This document shows, one piece after another, positions 16,671-26,646 of a stretch of 64,000 nucleotides of DNA (its first letter is position 1; each line of letters starts with the position of its first letter). This DNA comes from Chitinophaga pinensis (GTDB lineage: Bacteria > Bacteroidota > Bacteroidia > Flavobacteriales_D > Crocinitomicaceae). Below the pieces are notes generated by a model, which ran no database searches, was not told where the DNA came from, and saw only the letters and a list, made by a program, of their open reading frames with translations. The stretch spans positions 1 through 64,000 of the forward strand of contig CAMDNE010000007.1 of the NCBI GenBank assembly GCA_945902745.1, in the 5' to 3' direction. Made by a program: the position numbers and the translations under genes.

Positions 16671-17567
16671 TTAAAAGTCAAGTATTTTAATACCTCCTTT
16701 TACAATGGAAATTACTTGATCTTCAATAGCTAAGTATTCGCCATCCATTTCCGAAGATACTTTTCCCTTGATTCGCTTAATTTCAATAGATTTAGTTTCT
16801 AAATAATGTACTTCTGGGTGTTGAATAGGTAATCCTTTTTTCAATTTCCGTAAATTCATTATGTAATCTATTATAGTAACATTTCCTAGGTAGGTGATAT
16901 TCAATATCCCGTCATTTATTTTAGCATACGGATTGATTATCAAACCATTTGCAAAAACACCGCCATTGCAAATAGCCACCATCAATATTTTTCCTTGAAA
17001 TTCAAAATTATCCGTAATAATGGAAAGCGTCGGTTTTCTAAATCCAAAAAACGTTCTTAAAATAGCAATTGAATAGGAGGTTTTTCCTTTTAGGAATTTT
17101 CTTTGTTTATTCAATATTTCCACCACTTTTCCTCCGAAACCAACATCTGCAATGTTCAAAAAATAATGTGTTTTGCCCATCGTGTTAATTTTCCCGACAT
17201 CAATAGGCGTGCATCTTTTTTCAAGAATAGCATTCAAAAAATCAACAGATTTGAATTTCATTTTTGCACTTTTAACAAAATCATTTCCTGTTCCATTCGG
17301 TAATATGGCTAGTATCGGAACAACCGTTTTGTTTAGCGGCATTATACCGTTTAACACTTCATTCATTGTTCCATCACCACCAACGGCAACAATAACATCG
17401 AATAATTGATGCACACACAATTTTGCTTCTTCAATAGCTTCCTTTGGTATTTTGGTAAGGATATTTACTGCTTCAATTTCTGGATGTTCTTCACTTAGCT
17501 TCAAAATCTCTTGAACTTGAACTGTCAATTTTTTTGACCCATTTATTATAAAAGCAACTCGAACCAT
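16671..17567 (-). CDS. Diacylglycerol kinase-family lipid kinase (YegS/BmrU-like)
   Basis: I chose the ATG at 17567 (MVRVAFIING). The longer frame to 17609 would run into the recA terminator. The 298-residue protein shows the DAGK catalytic signature AVGGDGTMNEVLNGI, then PNGTGNDFVKS and a C-terminal VSSEMDGEYL block. The family transfers phosphate from ATP to diacylglycerol or related lipids at the membrane. The exact substrate cannot be told from sequence. It lies just downstream of recA but is separated from it by a terminator. Confidence 0.9.
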   Translation of the reverse strand: MVRVAFIINGSKKLTVQVQEILKLSEEHPEIEAVNILTKIPKEAIEEAKLCVHQLFDVIVAVGGDGTMNEVLNGIMPLNKTVVPILAILPNGTGNDFVKSAKMKFKSVDFLNAILEKRCTPIDVGKINTMGKTHYFLNIADVGFGGKVVEILNKQRKFLKGKTSYSIAILRTFFGFRKPTLSIITDNFEFQGKILMVAICNGGVFANGLIINPYAKINDGILNITYLGNVTIIDYIMNLRKLKKGLPIQHPEVHYLETKSIEIKRIKGKVSSEMDGEYLAIEDQVISIVKGGIKILDF

Positions 17568-17599
17568 TGAAGTAAAAGTATTAAAAAAGCCTGAAACCA

Positions 17600-17628
17600 A
17601 AAACGGCACCCTTTTGAGGTGCCGTTTT
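17600..17628 (-). terminator. recA terminator
   Basis: An 11-bp perfect stem (AAAACGGCACC / GGTGCCGTTTT, loop 7 nt) is followed by T's when read on the minus strand, just after the recA stop. Confidence 0.9.
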
Positions 17629-17644
17629 CGTTTACGATATGCAG

Positions 17645-18676
17645 TTAGTCTTGCAGTACTGGAACATCTGCACCAGGACTTACAAGAGCCTTTTTAATTT
17701 TCTCTTCTAATTCTTCCATTAATTCTGGATTGTCTTTGATCAATGCCTTCACAGCATCACGGCCTTGACCTAAACGCGTTTCACCGTAGGAAAACCAAGA
17801 TCCACTTTTCTTCAAAATATTTAAATCCACTCCTAAATCGATGATTTCACCAACTTTAGAAATTCCTTCTCCATACATTACATCGAATTCAGCTTTTCGG
17901 AAAGGAGGTGCAACTTTGTTTTTCACCACTTTCACTTTTACTCTATTTCCAATAATCTCTTCTCCGTCTTTTAACTGGCTTGATCTTCTGATATCAATTC
18001 GAATTGATGAATAAAACTTCAATGCATTTCCACCCGTTGTTGTTTCAGGATTTCCGAACATCACACCGATTTTTTCACGCAATTGGTTGATGAAAATACA
18101 GCAACATCCAGCTTTATTGATTGAACCTGTCAACTTACGCAACGCCTTCGACATCAAACGTGCTTGAAGTCCCATTTGAGAATCACCCATTTCGCCTTCG
18201 ATTTCTGCTTTTGGCGTTAATGCCGCAACTGAATCGACAACAATTAAATCAATCGCACCGGAACGAATCAAATTATCAGCAATTTCCAACGCTTGTTCAC
18301 CATTGTCTGGTTGAGATATTAATAAATTATCAATATCAACACCTAAATTTCTAGCATAAGTTGGGTCAAAAGCATGTTCCGCATCAATAAATGCAGCAAT
18401 TCCACCTTGTTTTTGTACTTCAGCAATCGCATGAATCGCCAATGTTGTTTTACCTGATGATTCAGGACCATAGATTTCAACTATTCTTCCTTTAGGATAT
18501 CCATTGATTCCTAAAGCAATATCTAAGGTTAATGATCCAGAAGGAATTACTTCCATTTTTTCTACTGGAGCATCTCCCATTTTCATTACGGTTCCTTTAC
18601 CATAAGTTTTGTCTAGCTTTTCCATTGTTAATTGGAGCGCTTTTAATTTTTCTGCATTTACTTCTTTAACTGCCAT
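17645..18676 (-). CDS. recA: Recombinase A
   Basis: RecA forms ATP-dependent filaments on single-stranded DNA, drives strand exchange and activates the SOS response where one exists. The 343-residue length is normal. The Walker A motif is GPESSGKTT (70-78), followed by [10 protein letters not shown], Walker [23 protein letters not shown], and the L2 region with [34 protein letters not shown] box on the minus strand (18747-18754) about 70 nt upstream may be its -7 element. I saw no LexA-type operator. Confidence 0.98.
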   Translation of the reverse strand: MAVKEVNAEKLKALQLTMEKLDKTYGKGTVMKMGDAPVEKMEVIPSGSLTLDIALGINGYPKGRIVEIYGPESSGKTTLAIHAIAEVQKQGGIAAFIDAEHAFDPTYARNLGVDIDNLLISQPDNGEQALEIADNLIRSGAIDLIVVDSVAALTPKAEIEGEMGDSQMGLQARLMSKALRKLTGSINKAGCCCIFINQLREKIGVMFGNPETTTGGNALKFYSSIRIDIRRSSQLKDGEEIIGNRVKVKVVKNKVAPPFRKAEFDVMYGEGISKVGEIIDLGVDLNILKKSGSWFSYGETRLGQGRDAVKALIKDNPELMEELEEKIKKALVSPGADVPVLQD

Positions 18677-18787
18677 ATCGTTTTTTATTGCTCTTTCTTT
18701 TTACTCGTAAACTAAAAAGTCAGAATTGTTATTGATTATTGTTTTACAAAAATACATTGAGTACATCGTAAAGTATTTACGTTCTAT

Positions 18788-19252
18788 TTACTTATTAAAA
18801 ATTTCTAAAATTTCTGTTGTATGATCCTTTGTTTTTGGTTTTTCAATGATGCCAACAATTTGTTGATTTTCATTGATTAAAAAGGTTGTACGGTGAATCC
18901 CATCATACTCCTTACCCATAAATTTCTTAGGCCCCCAAACACCAAATAGATCAATTATGGTTCTATCTTCGTCGGCAATCAACGGAAAAGGCAAAGAAAA
19001 TTTATCTGCAAATTTCTGATGTGAAACAATCGAATCTGCACTTATTCCAAGGATCTTAATTCCTGCTTTCTCTATACCTTCATAATTATCACGCAGATTG
19101 CATGCTTGAACAGTGCACCCAGGAGTATTGTCTTTCGGATAAAAGTAAATTGCTAACTTCTTTCCTTTGAAATCCAATAAGGTGTTTAACTTATCATTTT
19201 GATCTATTCCACTAAAATTTGGTGCTTGATCTCCTACTTTTAAATGCTTCAT
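18788..19252 (-). CDS. bcp: Thiol peroxidase, Bcp/PrxQ-type peroxiredoxin
   Basis: The 154-residue peroxiredoxin reduces H2O2 and organic peroxides using thioredoxin. The active-site stretch is NTPGCTVQAC, with peroxidatic Cys46 and resolving Cys51 five residues apart, as in PrxQ/Bcp. The surrounding FYPKDNTPGC and LISADSI-like strands are typical. It has its own near-consensus promoter upstream. Confidence 0.95.
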   Translation of the reverse strand: MKHLKVGDQAPNFSGIDQNDKLNTLLDFKGKKLAIYFYPKDNTPGCTVQACNLRDNYEGIEKAGIKILGISADSIVSHQKFADKFSLPFPLIADEDRTIIDLFGVWGPKKFMGKEYDGIHRTTFLINENQQIVGIIEKPKTKDHTTEILEIFNK

Positions 19253-19295
19253 TATTTTGCTGACTATTTAAACATTATTTTGACGATTTATTAAT

Positions 19296-19326
19296 CAAAT
19301 ATAAATCGAATTTTCATATAAACAAA
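19296..19326 (-). promoter_or_regulatory. bcp promoter
   Basis: On the minus strand TTTG (19326-19323), exactly 19 nt, then TATATTTG (19303-19296) is an excellent Bacteroidota sigma consensus match, 44 nt before the bcp ATG. Confidence 0.75.
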
Positions 19327-19372
19327 AAATAAAATGAAAAAATGTTTAGAAATTCGTCAAAAAAGGAGAAAC

Positions 19373-19403
19373 AAAAAAGCCTTTCGTTGATTTGAAAGGC
19401 TTT
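19373..19403 (-). terminator. Terminator of the M1 aminopeptidase gene
   Basis: The stem AAGCCTTTC / GAAAGGCTT (loop 8 nt) is followed on the minus strand by a T run, 20 nt after the stop. Confidence 0.85.
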
Positions 19404-19423
19404 CTAATTGAGTTTGAATCTAA

Positions 19424-22042
19424 TTATTCTTCGCCTTTTACAGCTAAAGTTTCAAATTTAACTTTCATAGCGTTAAACAATTTTTGCTTTTTTCTTGCTT
19501 GATCTGCATAAACGGCATCTTTGTTTTTTTCATGAAGTGCAATTTCGGTCTCCAACTCTTCAATTTTAGAATCAAACATCGAAAGTAAATAGTTAATATT
19601 TTGCGGGATGAACATCTTGGTATAATAGCCGCCTTCAGCATTCAAGTGTGAATACAATTCAAATGACTGATCCATCATTTCTGGTTCTTGTCGCGTAATA
19701 AAATAGGTCAATGAATTCATGACACTTAATTGATCAAAACCTTGCAATATCGTTCCTTTTAATACGGTATTGAAAAATTCATAATTCTCTTTTTCTCCAT
19801 ATGATCCATATAATTGTGCAACACCAGTTATCATTTTTGATGATTTTTCAGCTTCTAATCCTTTTGCTTTTGTCAATGCAATTGTTGGATTTGCCTTCCC
19901 AAGATTCTTTAGGGCATTTGAAATAACCAAATAAGATTGATCTTTTTCGATGCGATCAATATAAACTTCAGTAATTGCATCAGCTCCTAAATTATTCGAC
20001 AAGAAATTCAATGCAGCTGATCTTACTTGCGACTTTGAATCGTTCAATGCTAAATCCTTTATCAATGAAATTCCTTTGTCTTTATTATCAACATTCAATT
20101 TTACCGCTTTTTCAATTGCCAATAAACGAATATTCCAAAAAGGATCATTCAATGCATCTAAAATCAACTGTTGCCCCTTTTGCTCCTTATTTCTTGACCC
20201 AAACATTAACCCTTCTTTTCTTGCTCTATAACGTTGTCCAATATAAAACTGGAAAATGTATTGCTCCGTTGGTTTCGTTTCGTTAATCTTTGCAAGTAAC
20301 ATTTGTTGGTTGTCAAAAATCACATTGTTTAAAGTTCCGCTAAATGGCAATACAAAAGATTGGGTTAATTTGTCAACTACAACTTTATGAATATGTTTCC
20401 CATTTGAATCAAAAACTGCTATTTCAAGTGGTAATTTAAAAATAGGTGACAATTCCAAACTTTGATTTTGCTTTACTGAAACTGTTACGGTATTTGTTGC
20501 AGCATCAATTTGTTGATTCACCTCCAAAACTGGGTGACCAGAACCCAAATACCATTGATTAAAAAACCAATTCAAATCCTCGCCACTCACCTCTTCAAAA
20601 GCCAAACGCAATTGATGAAACTCAGCTGCCTTGAATTTATTTGTATTTAAATAATTACTGATTCCTTTGAAAAAAGCCTCATCGCCTAAATAATTGCGCA
20701 ACATGTGTAAAATTCGACCTCCTTTATTGTACGAGTGGCCATCAAACATTTGTTCTTTATCATCGAAATCAAACCAAACTAAATCATGGTATCCTTGCAT
20801 TTGACCTGTTTGATAATAACCATCTGCTTCAACATCTGCTTGGTAATCTGCTTCATCCAGCCCGAATCGGTGCTCATCCCACAAATACTGTGAATAATTC
20901 GCAAATGATTCGTTCAATGTTAAATTCGACCAAGATTCACATGTTACCAAATCACCAAACCAATGGTGAAACAACTCATGAGCAATAGTCGATTGATCAT
21001 TTTCATCCAGTAATTCTCTGTCGGTCTTGTAAACATAATCTCCAAAAACTACTGCTCCTGTATTTTCCATTGCCCCAGAAACGTAATCTCTCACCACAAT
21101 TTGGTGGTATTTATCCCAAGCATATTCTACACCTAATAATTCAGAAAAATGCTTTATCATCGCTGGCGTCTCTCCAAAAATTGATTTTGCATACGCCTCC
21201 CATTCTTTCTCAACGAAATAATTAACTTCCATTTTTGTACCGTCCGCACGTGTATAAAAATCCTTTACTACTTTAAACTCTCCAACACCCATCATAAATA
21301 AATAAGGAGCATGTGGCAAATCTTGCTTCCAGTAATCAGTTCGCGTACCATCTGCATTTACTTTTGAAGAAACCAATTTCCCATTGGATAAAGTCGTGTA
21401 CTTATTTTCTACTGTAATATATGTTTCTTGAGATGTCTTACTATTTGGGGAATCAATTGTTGGGAACCAAACAGAGCTCGATTCTGTTTCACCTTGAGTC
21501 CAGATTTGTGGCATTTTGTTTTTATCTTCACTCTTTGGGTTGATAAAATACAAGCCTTTATCTGAAGTTATAGCAGCACTTCCACCTGTCATTCGTTCGT
21601 CAGGTTTTGCAACGTAAGCAATGACAACCGTATATTTATCCGCACGTGTGTATGTTTTATTCAATTTAATTTTCAAATACATCGAATCAGAGGCATAACT
21701 CAAATCAGCACCATCCATTTGGACTTTTAGAATGTCCATTCCTTTTGCATCAAGGATTAAACTGTCAGATGCGTAAAAATGTGGTTTCGCTGTAATTGTT
21801 GCAATACCATTCATTCGCGACGTTGACCAATCGAAATTCACTTCCAATTTTGTATGAATCAAATCAGTAAGAACCGTTTCTGTTGCTTGATAAACTGGTC
21901 GTTGTTGATTAATTTCCTCACTCAAAGTATCTTGTTCCCAACCTTTGTCTTCAGAACTTCCTAAATCCCCGGTATCGGTTGGTTTATTTGATGCACAAGC
22001 GGCAACTAAAAATAGGATGGCGATATAAATACTTTTTCTCAT
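19424..22042 (-). CDS. M1-family zinc aminopeptidase, lipoprotein
   Basis: I chose the ATG at 22042, which gives a lipoprotein signal (MRKSIYIAILFLVAAC). The 40 residues upstream in frame look non-coding. The 872-residue protein has the exopeptidase motif GAMENTG and the zinc site HELFHHWFGDLVTC...NESFANY (HExxH, 18 residues, E). The C-terminal third is alpha-helical and HEAT-like (NDPFWNIRLLAIEKAV, SKSQVRSAALNFLS). It probably trims peptides in the periplasm, anchored to a membrane. It is monocistronic with its own terminator and is divergent from the biotin-carrier gene. Confidence 0.93.
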   Translation of the reverse strand: MRKSIYIAILFLVAACASNKPTDTGDLGSSEDKGWEQDTLSEEINQQRPVYQATETVLTDLIHTKLEVNFDWSTSRMNGIATITAKPHFYASDSLILDAKGMDILKVQMDGADLSYASDSMYLKIKLNKTYTRADKYTVVIAYVAKPDERMTGGSAAITSDKGLYFINPKSEDKNKMPQIWTQGETESSSVWFPTIDSPNSKTSQETYITVENKYTTLSNGKLVSSKVNADGTRTDYWKQDLPHAPYLFMMGVGEFKVVKDFYTRADGTKMEVNYFVEKEWEAYAKSIFGETPAMIKHFSELLGVEYAWDKYHQIVVRDYVSGAMENTGAVVFGDYVYKTDRELLDENDQSTIAHELFHHWFGDLVTCESWSNLTLNESFANYSQYLWDEHRFGLDEADYQADVEADGYYQTGQMQGYHDLVWFDFDDKEQMFDGHSYNKGGRILHMLRNYLGDEAFFKGISNYLNTNKFKAAEFHQLRLAFEEVSGEDLNWFFNQWYLGSGHPVLEVNQQIDAATNTVTVSVKQNQSLELSPIFKLPLEIAVFDSNGKHIHKVVVDKLTQSFVLPFSGTLNNVIFDNQQMLLAKINETKPTEQYIFQFYIGQRYRARKEGLMFGSRNKEQKGQQLILDALNDPFWNIRLLAIEKAVKLNVDNKDKGISLIKDLALNDSKSQVRSAALNFLSNNLGADAITEVYIDRIEKDQSYLVISNALKNLGKANPTIALTKAKGLEAEKSSKMITGVAQLYGSYGEKENYEFFNTVLKGTILQGFDQLSVMNSLTYFITRQEPEMMDQSFELYSHLNAEGGYYTKMFIPQNINYLLSMFDSKIEELETEIALHEKNKDAVYADQARKKQKLFNAMKVKFETLAVKGEE

Positions 22043-22148
22043 GATTTGTAGATTCTTTATACAAAACTGAACAAATATTTTTAATTCTTTACAGGAAAAT
22101 ACAGCAAGGGAATCTCTTTGTGTTATTTTTGTATAAAATACATGATAA

Positions 22149-22616
22149 ATGGTAAGCAACACTTGGAGTTTTGATGGGAAGGAAGTAATTGGGTCACAAG
22201 GTTCTGTTTTAAAATGGGACGATCATCAATTCTTTACATTAACCTATAAAGGGCAGAAATTTTTTGGTGAATTATTAGAAGATAACTCTGAAGACAATTC
22301 ATTAAAAATTAAAATCAATCAGCGTGTTTTCGAAGTGAAGAAAAAAGGTGAATTGGATGATTTGATTTCTGCTTTAGGCTTAGACATCCCAAAAGTTCGA
22401 AAATTAAAGGAATTACAAGCTCCGATGCCAGGACGAATCGTTCAAGTTTCAGTTGAAGTGGGCCAAGAATTAAATATTGGTGACGAAATCTTATCGTTGG
22501 AAGCGATGAAAATGGAAAACATTCTTAAAGCAGAAGGAGTTGGAACAGTTAAAGCAATTTTTGCTGAAGCAAACCAAGTTGTAGAAAAGGGATTTGTATT
22601 AATCGAGTTTGAATAA
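22149..22616 (+). CDS. Biotin/lipoyl-domain protein (biotin carboxyl carrier-like)
   Basis: The 155-residue protein ends in a biotinyl domain: LQAPMPGRIVQV, then the attachment motif EAMKMEN (Lys biotinylated) and GFVLIEFE. The N-terminal 80 residues form a beta-rich domain like that preceding the carrier domain in acyl-CoA carboxylase subunits. It would be the mobile biotin carrier of an acetyl- or propionyl-CoA carboxylase whose other subunits lie elsewhere. It starts at the ATG at 22149, divergent from the aminopeptidase, and ends at a strong terminator. Confidence 0.9.
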   Translation: MVSNTWSFDGKEVIGSQGSVLKWDDHQFFTLTYKGQKFFGELLEDNSEDNSLKIKINQRVFEVKKKGELDDLISALGLDIPKVRKLKELQAPMPGRIVQVSVEVGQELNIGDEILSLEAMKMENILKAEGVGTVKAIFAEANQVVEKGFVLIEFE

Positions 22617-22632
22617 AAAATATACAGTTATG

Positions 22633-22666
22633 AAAAGGGAGAATCACTTGATTCTCCCTTTTTTTT
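22633..22666. terminator. Bidirectional terminator
   Basis: AAAAGGGAGAAT / ATTCTCCCTTTT with a 6-nt loop and a T run lies between the biotin-carrier gene and the convergent 65-aa gene, whose stop codon overlaps its edge. Confidence 0.9.
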
Positions 22667-22862
22667 ATTTCGCTACTTCTAGCGCAAAAGCTTTTTTGAT
22701 AATAATGGGATACTTTGCCCCGAATTCAACAATACACCATTCCTGAAATTTCTTGATTTCTTCCGCAGAAGTAATCCAGTTCAATGCTTTATACAGTTCC
22801 TTTTGAAACAGATGAGCATCAAAACTCACTTTAGTAAGAATCTTTTTTGTTAGTTCCAGCAT
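22665..22862 (-). CDS. Small conserved-looking protein (65 aa), function unknown
   Basis: It starts with an ATG (MLELTKKILTKVSFD) and is predicted to be all helical. The basic/amphipathic N-terminal half is followed by LNWITSAEEIKKFQEWCI. It has no signal or membrane segment. It looks like the short helical proteins of unknown role that are widespread in Flavobacteriia. It is monocistronic and convergent with the biotin-carrier gene, sharing its terminator. Confidence 0.78.
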   Translation of the reverse strand: MLELTKKILTKVSFDAHLFQKELYKALNWITSAEEIKKFQEWCIVEFGAKYPIIIKKAFALEVAK

Positions 22863-22934
22863 AGAATATAGTTTTAAGTCAAAGCAATTTAACGAAAATT
22901 TTTTGGATCTCGTATATATTAATATGTTAAAAAA

Positions 22935-22970
22935 TAAAAAAGGTCATCCGACAACTGACGGATGACCTTT
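22935..22970 (-). terminator. Terminator of the tlpA-DUF6029-omp28 operon
   Basis: The perfect stem AAAGGTCATCCG / CGGATGACCTTT (loop 8 nt) is followed by T's on the minus strand, about 25 nt after the omp28 stop. Confidence 0.9.
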
Positions 22971-22994
22971 TCGAATTTCTAAATGGCAGAATAA

Positions 22995-23966
22995 CTAAGG
23001 GATAATCTCTTTTTCAATAATTTGATAAATCTCCAGTGTTACTTTATCATACACATAAATCAATAAATGCATATTATCCGCATTATGCGTTGAAGTGTTT
23101 CCAGCCGGAACCAATTGATCTGGTAAAATATAACTGTAGTTCAAATAATATTTTGTTCCCGTCATCATATCAGCAGTTAAAGTTCTACCCCAAGTTTGCC
23201 CATCAATACATCCTCTGAAAATATCACGGTGGACATACGTTGGTATTATAGTTCCAGATACATTTTGTGGCGCAACCAAAGTATCTTCCATCAAATAAAC
23301 AATCATTCCAAGCTCATTTGTAATTGCTGCATCCAATTTTTCTACTTCTGTGTGCAAGAAAAAGCCATGTTTAGGTGTTTCAAAATAGTTAACTTTTGCT
23401 TTAATTGCTATTTGAAGAGGTGTTGCTAAAACTGCATCCACTTTTGTTTGCCAAGATCCTTGAGCAACAAAATATTCTCCAGCAACATTTGTTCGGCTTA
23501 CTGTACCAGATGGATTTGCAAAAAATCCTGAATTTACCAAGGTTGTTCCAAAAAAAGAACCCATTTCTTTACTTTGGCTATTTGTAAAATCTACTGTGAC
23601 TCCCAAACCATTATTGACATCTTGAAAAGTAGACGTTCCAGTTGAAGTAGCAGCAGCATGAATACTTGCTATAAAAACGCGTGTTGGATTTGCTAAATGT
23701 ATTCCATGCGCAATTGCTCCTGCAGCTGGACAATTACTACAATTATGACCTGTCATATCTTCAATTAAGGCATTTCTATTTGGATCATCATTTGGCAAAA
23801 CAGAAAAATCTGGCCATTCGTTAGCAACATAATCGCTCCAAGCTCCATTATAAATCGTTGTGTCAAGTTCATTACTAACAACAGGAGGAAATGGATTCTC
23901 AACTTTGTCGCATGAATTCATCATAAAGCCGCCAATTGCAACCATTATAAAAAGTAATTTTTTCAT
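22995..23966 (-). CDS. Omp28-related outer-membrane lipoprotein
   Basis: The 323-residue lipoprotein has a lipobox around MMNSC. The body resembles the Omp28 family of Bacteroidota, with a thioredoxin-fold-like start containing EDMTGHNCSNCPAAG (CxxC) and later an Ig-like beta portion. Its molecular role is not established. It is the last gene of an operon with a TlpA-type thioredoxin and a DUF6029 barrel protein. That context suggests a thiol-redox relay at the outer membrane (inference). Confidence 0.88.
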   Translation of the reverse strand: MKKLLFIMVAIGGFMMNSCDKVENPFPPVVSNELDTTIYNGAWSDYVANEWPDFSVLPNDDPNRNALIEDMTGHNCSNCPAAGAIAHGIHLANPTRVFIASIHAAATSTGTSTFQDVNNGLGVTVDFTNSQSKEMGSFFGTTLVNSGFFANPSGTVSRTNVAGEYFVAQGSWQTKVDAVLATPLQIAIKAKVNYFETPKHGFFLHTEVEKLDAAITNELGMIVYLMEDTLVAPQNVSGTIIPTYVHRDIFRGCIDGQTWGRTLTADMMTGTKYYLNYSYILPDQLVPAGNTSTHNADNMHLLIYVYDKVTLEIYQIIEKEIIP

Positions 23967-23976
23967 ATTCTTCTTA

Positions 23977-25677
23977 TTAAAAACTATGAGTAAATGAAAA
24001 CGTTAAACCATTTGATGCTGGTACAGGTCTGCAGACTCCACCCACACAAAACAATCCTGCTCTTTGACGACCATATGACAAAGTTAATCTAGTTGCTTCA
24101 TGAATGTATCCTACAGTTAAATAAGGATGATGTGCTCTATGATCAAGATGTGGATTTCCAAAATTATACTGATCCATTACACTCACAAACAAGTTTGAGT
24201 TAATTGTATATTCTAATAATACTGTTGCCCAATCACCTTTGTCTACCGGTGTTCCTTCAGAAAAACCAACTTCATTCCCTAAACTATCTCTTCGATTAAC
24301 GAATAATGTTTGAAATTCTGCTCTTATAGATTGTTTTTTAGCAAACTTATATCCCAATTCTAAGACAAAAACATTTGATTTAATCATCCCTTTTTCTTTT
24401 GTAACAGTTGCTACATCGTTATTTAAGGTGATATTATAATAACTAAAGATTGCACTAAGTTTCTTACTGAATTTTCGTGTTATATTGAAGTTGATATCTC
24501 TCCAATACAAACTATCACTCATGTCAAACAAACCACTTGTATATGTTACACCTGTTGAATCTAATGGGTCGTAAGAATCTGTATGTTGCATAGGGCGCAT
24601 TGCAATAGATACATTTCCGTTAACAGACATCCCGTATTTCCCTCCTAATTTTGATCCTTTTTTGATAGTGTATAAAACTTCTGCTTGAAATGCAGTTTCA
24701 CCAATTGGCTGAGTAGCATATGGATACAAAGAAGCAACTAAATTATATGTGTGCGTTTTATTCATTGAAGGAAGGTAATTGATAATAACATTTTGTAATT
24801 GTTTTGTTCTGTCAGAACGGTAACTCATGTTATCAACCGATTTTGCTGAAATTAAAATGCCTAATCCTTTTTGAGAATATCCAAAATTTGCAATGGCCGC
24901 ATGACCCGTATTGTATATATAACCATTGTCTTGACTTGGATCTTGTCCTTTTATGACATATTCTCCATCTAAGACAAATTTACCATAACGTAATTTTACA
25001 CGACCACCGTAACATCCCACATTTTCTGGCAAAATAAGATCGGTATTATCGTCTTTTTGATATTTACTCACAAATGACCCACCTATAGTAATATCCAATT
25101 TTTGATTTGCCAGTTTTTTGATCATTTCATTCAAATGCAATTCACCATCAAAACCTCGTGTAACACCATCACTGTGCACTATTCTTCCTTCTAAAAAAGC
25201 ATAACGTTGATAGCCATAAACGCCTTTAAAAACTAACCCTTTTTTGGGGCGAACAATTAAACGTACTCCATCTAATTGACTATCGTAACCTAAGCCCATG
25301 TTTTCATATGCTCGCAGTGAAAGTCCAGCACCGAATTGCTCATAAATGGAACCTAAAGTTACATCTATAAAATCGTTGGCATAACCGATATAACGCATTC
25401 CAATTCCAGTTCCATCAAATGTAGAAGGATATCCTTGAATTCTTGGGAGGTATGATTCCATTCGCATTCCAGCTTTGAAATTTCCTTGAGTATAGAATAC
25501 ATTCATGTAAGAATTCAAGAGTCCTTTTGATGCTGGTTGAGTGGCATCAATTAACGTATCTGTGCGTAAATATTGAAATGTAGTTTCAATATTTCCTGTG
25601 AAATTACCAGTATTAACTTGTGAAAATCCAGAATAGACACTTGCTAATGATAGGGTGAAGAAAAGTAGTTTTTTCAT
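23977..25677 (-). CDS. DUF6029-like outer-membrane beta-barrel protein
   Basis: The 566-residue protein has a signal peptide (MKKLLFFTLSLASVYSGFSQ) and alternating hydrophobic strands throughout, ending in an aromatic residue (LTFSFTHSF), as expected of a barrel. The N-terminal region (GNIETTFQYLRTD, NSYMNVFYTQGNFKAG) fits the DUF6029 family as I remember it. It is 10 bp upstream of omp28 and 30 bp downstream of the TlpA gene, so all three are probably co-transcribed. The function is unknown; transport or scaffold roles are possible. Confidence 0.83.
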   Translation of the reverse strand: MKKLLFFTLSLASVYSGFSQVNTGNFTGNIETTFQYLRTDTLIDATQPASKGLLNSYMNVFYTQGNFKAGMRMESYLPRIQGYPSTFDGTGIGMRYIGYANDFIDVTLGSIYEQFGAGLSLRAYENMGLGYDSQLDGVRLIVRPKKGLVFKGVYGYQRYAFLEGRIVHSDGVTRGFDGELHLNEMIKKLANQKLDITIGGSFVSKYQKDDNTDLILPENVGCYGGRVKLRYGKFVLDGEYVIKGQDPSQDNGYIYNTGHAAIANFGYSQKGLGILISAKSVDNMSYRSDRTKQLQNVIINYLPSMNKTHTYNLVASLYPYATQPIGETAFQAEVLYTIKKGSKLGGKYGMSVNGNVSIAMRPMQHTDSYDPLDSTGVTYTSGLFDMSDSLYWRDINFNITRKFSKKLSAIFSYYNITLNNDVATVTKEKGMIKSNVFVLELGYKFAKKQSIRAEFQTLFVNRRDSLGNEVGFSEGTPVDKGDWATVLLEYTINSNLFVSVMDQYNFGNPHLDHRAHHPYLTVGYIHEATRLTLSYGRQRAGLFCVGGVCRPVPASNGLTFSFTHSF

Positions 25678-25707
25678 TTAATTATTGTTCTGCTAACTTG
25701 TTTTAAT

Positions 25708-26244
25708 TTATTCTGTAACTGTCTTTTTACTTATTTTTTTTATCTCTTCGTATAAATGCTCTTCATCTCCTGGAGCATAATTGTTGTGAGAGTACACAAT
25801 TTTACCATCAGTGTCGACTAAAAATGTATGAGGAACATTATTTACACCCATCGCTCTTTTGAAATCTCCATTTGGGTCCATTAGAACTAAATATTCCCAT
25901 CCTTTACCATCAACATACACAGCAACTGAATTCATTGTTTTTGTATCATCGATAGAAACAGCAACCAAATTTACTCCTGTTTCTTCTTGCCAATCTGTAT
26001 AAAGTTCATGTATTGTATTTAATTCTCTTTTACATGGTGAACACCAAGTTGCCCAAAAGCTAATTATAACAGGTCCCTTAAACCCAAGGTCTGCAGTATT
26101 CACAGAATTTCCATCCATGTCTTTCAATTGTACCGAAGGTAATTCTTTCAAATTTGATACATGCGTTTCAGTTGTATCTTGAGCAAATACGTTGCAAACA
26201 AGAGTTAATCCAACCACAAACAAAGCTATTTTTTTCATTTTCAT
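25708..26244 (-). CDS. TlpA/ResA-family thiol-disulfide reductase
   Basis: The 178-residue exported thioredoxin-fold protein has a signal peptide (MKMKKIALFVVGLTLVCNVFAQ) and the active site FWATWCSPCKREL (CxxC). A cis-Pro loop (VNNVPHTFLVD) completes the fold. Such proteins reduce disulfides in periplasmic or outer-membrane clients. As first gene of the operon with DUF6029 and omp28, its client may be Omp28, which has its own CxxC. The ATG at 26238 is an alternative start. Confidence 0.93.
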   Translation of the reverse strand: MKMKKIALFVVGLTLVCNVFAQDTTETHVSNLKELPSVQLKDMDGNSVNTADLGFKGPVIISFWATWCSPCKRELNTIHELYTDWQEETGVNLVAVSIDDTKTMNSVAVYVDGKGWEYLVLMDPNGDFKRAMGVNNVPHTFLVDTDGKIVYSHNNYAPGDEEHLYEEIKKISKKTVTE

Positions 26245-26293
26245 AAATTTTAATATTTTTTGGCTTTTGCATTTTCAAAAACCTTGCCGAATT

Positions 26294-26328
26294 CAAAGAT
26301 ACATCATTTCATTAATCATAATTTCAAA
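26294..26328 (-). promoter_or_regulatory. Possible promoter of the tlpA operon
   Basis: On the minus strand TATCTTTG (26301-26294) is a perfect -7 box, 50 nt from the tlpA start. A TTTG (26328-26325) lies 23 nt upstream, longer than usual. The rest of the divergent 402-nt gap (26245-26646) is AT-rich and shows no gene or repeat. Confidence 0.5.
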
Positions 26329-26646
26329 CATGCAACTTTATTCTTGAAATCCTATTTTGCTATTTTTAATGACAAAATATCTCCAAAATAAAACAATACT
26401 TTAGTAATTTACTTCTAAATGGAAATGGAATCTTCCAATATAACATTGATTTTTAGGTATTTATTGAAAATTTTCGGCTGTTTGATCTTGGAATGTTTTT
26501 TGTAAATCAAAATAACTATTGAAGAATAATAACTCCTGTTTTAAGTAATTGTTTTTTATTAGAAATTAGGATTTCAAGAAACAAGCTTAAATAAGATTTT
26601 TTTTGATCAATTATTCTTCTATATTTGTGTTACTAACATATTTTAT

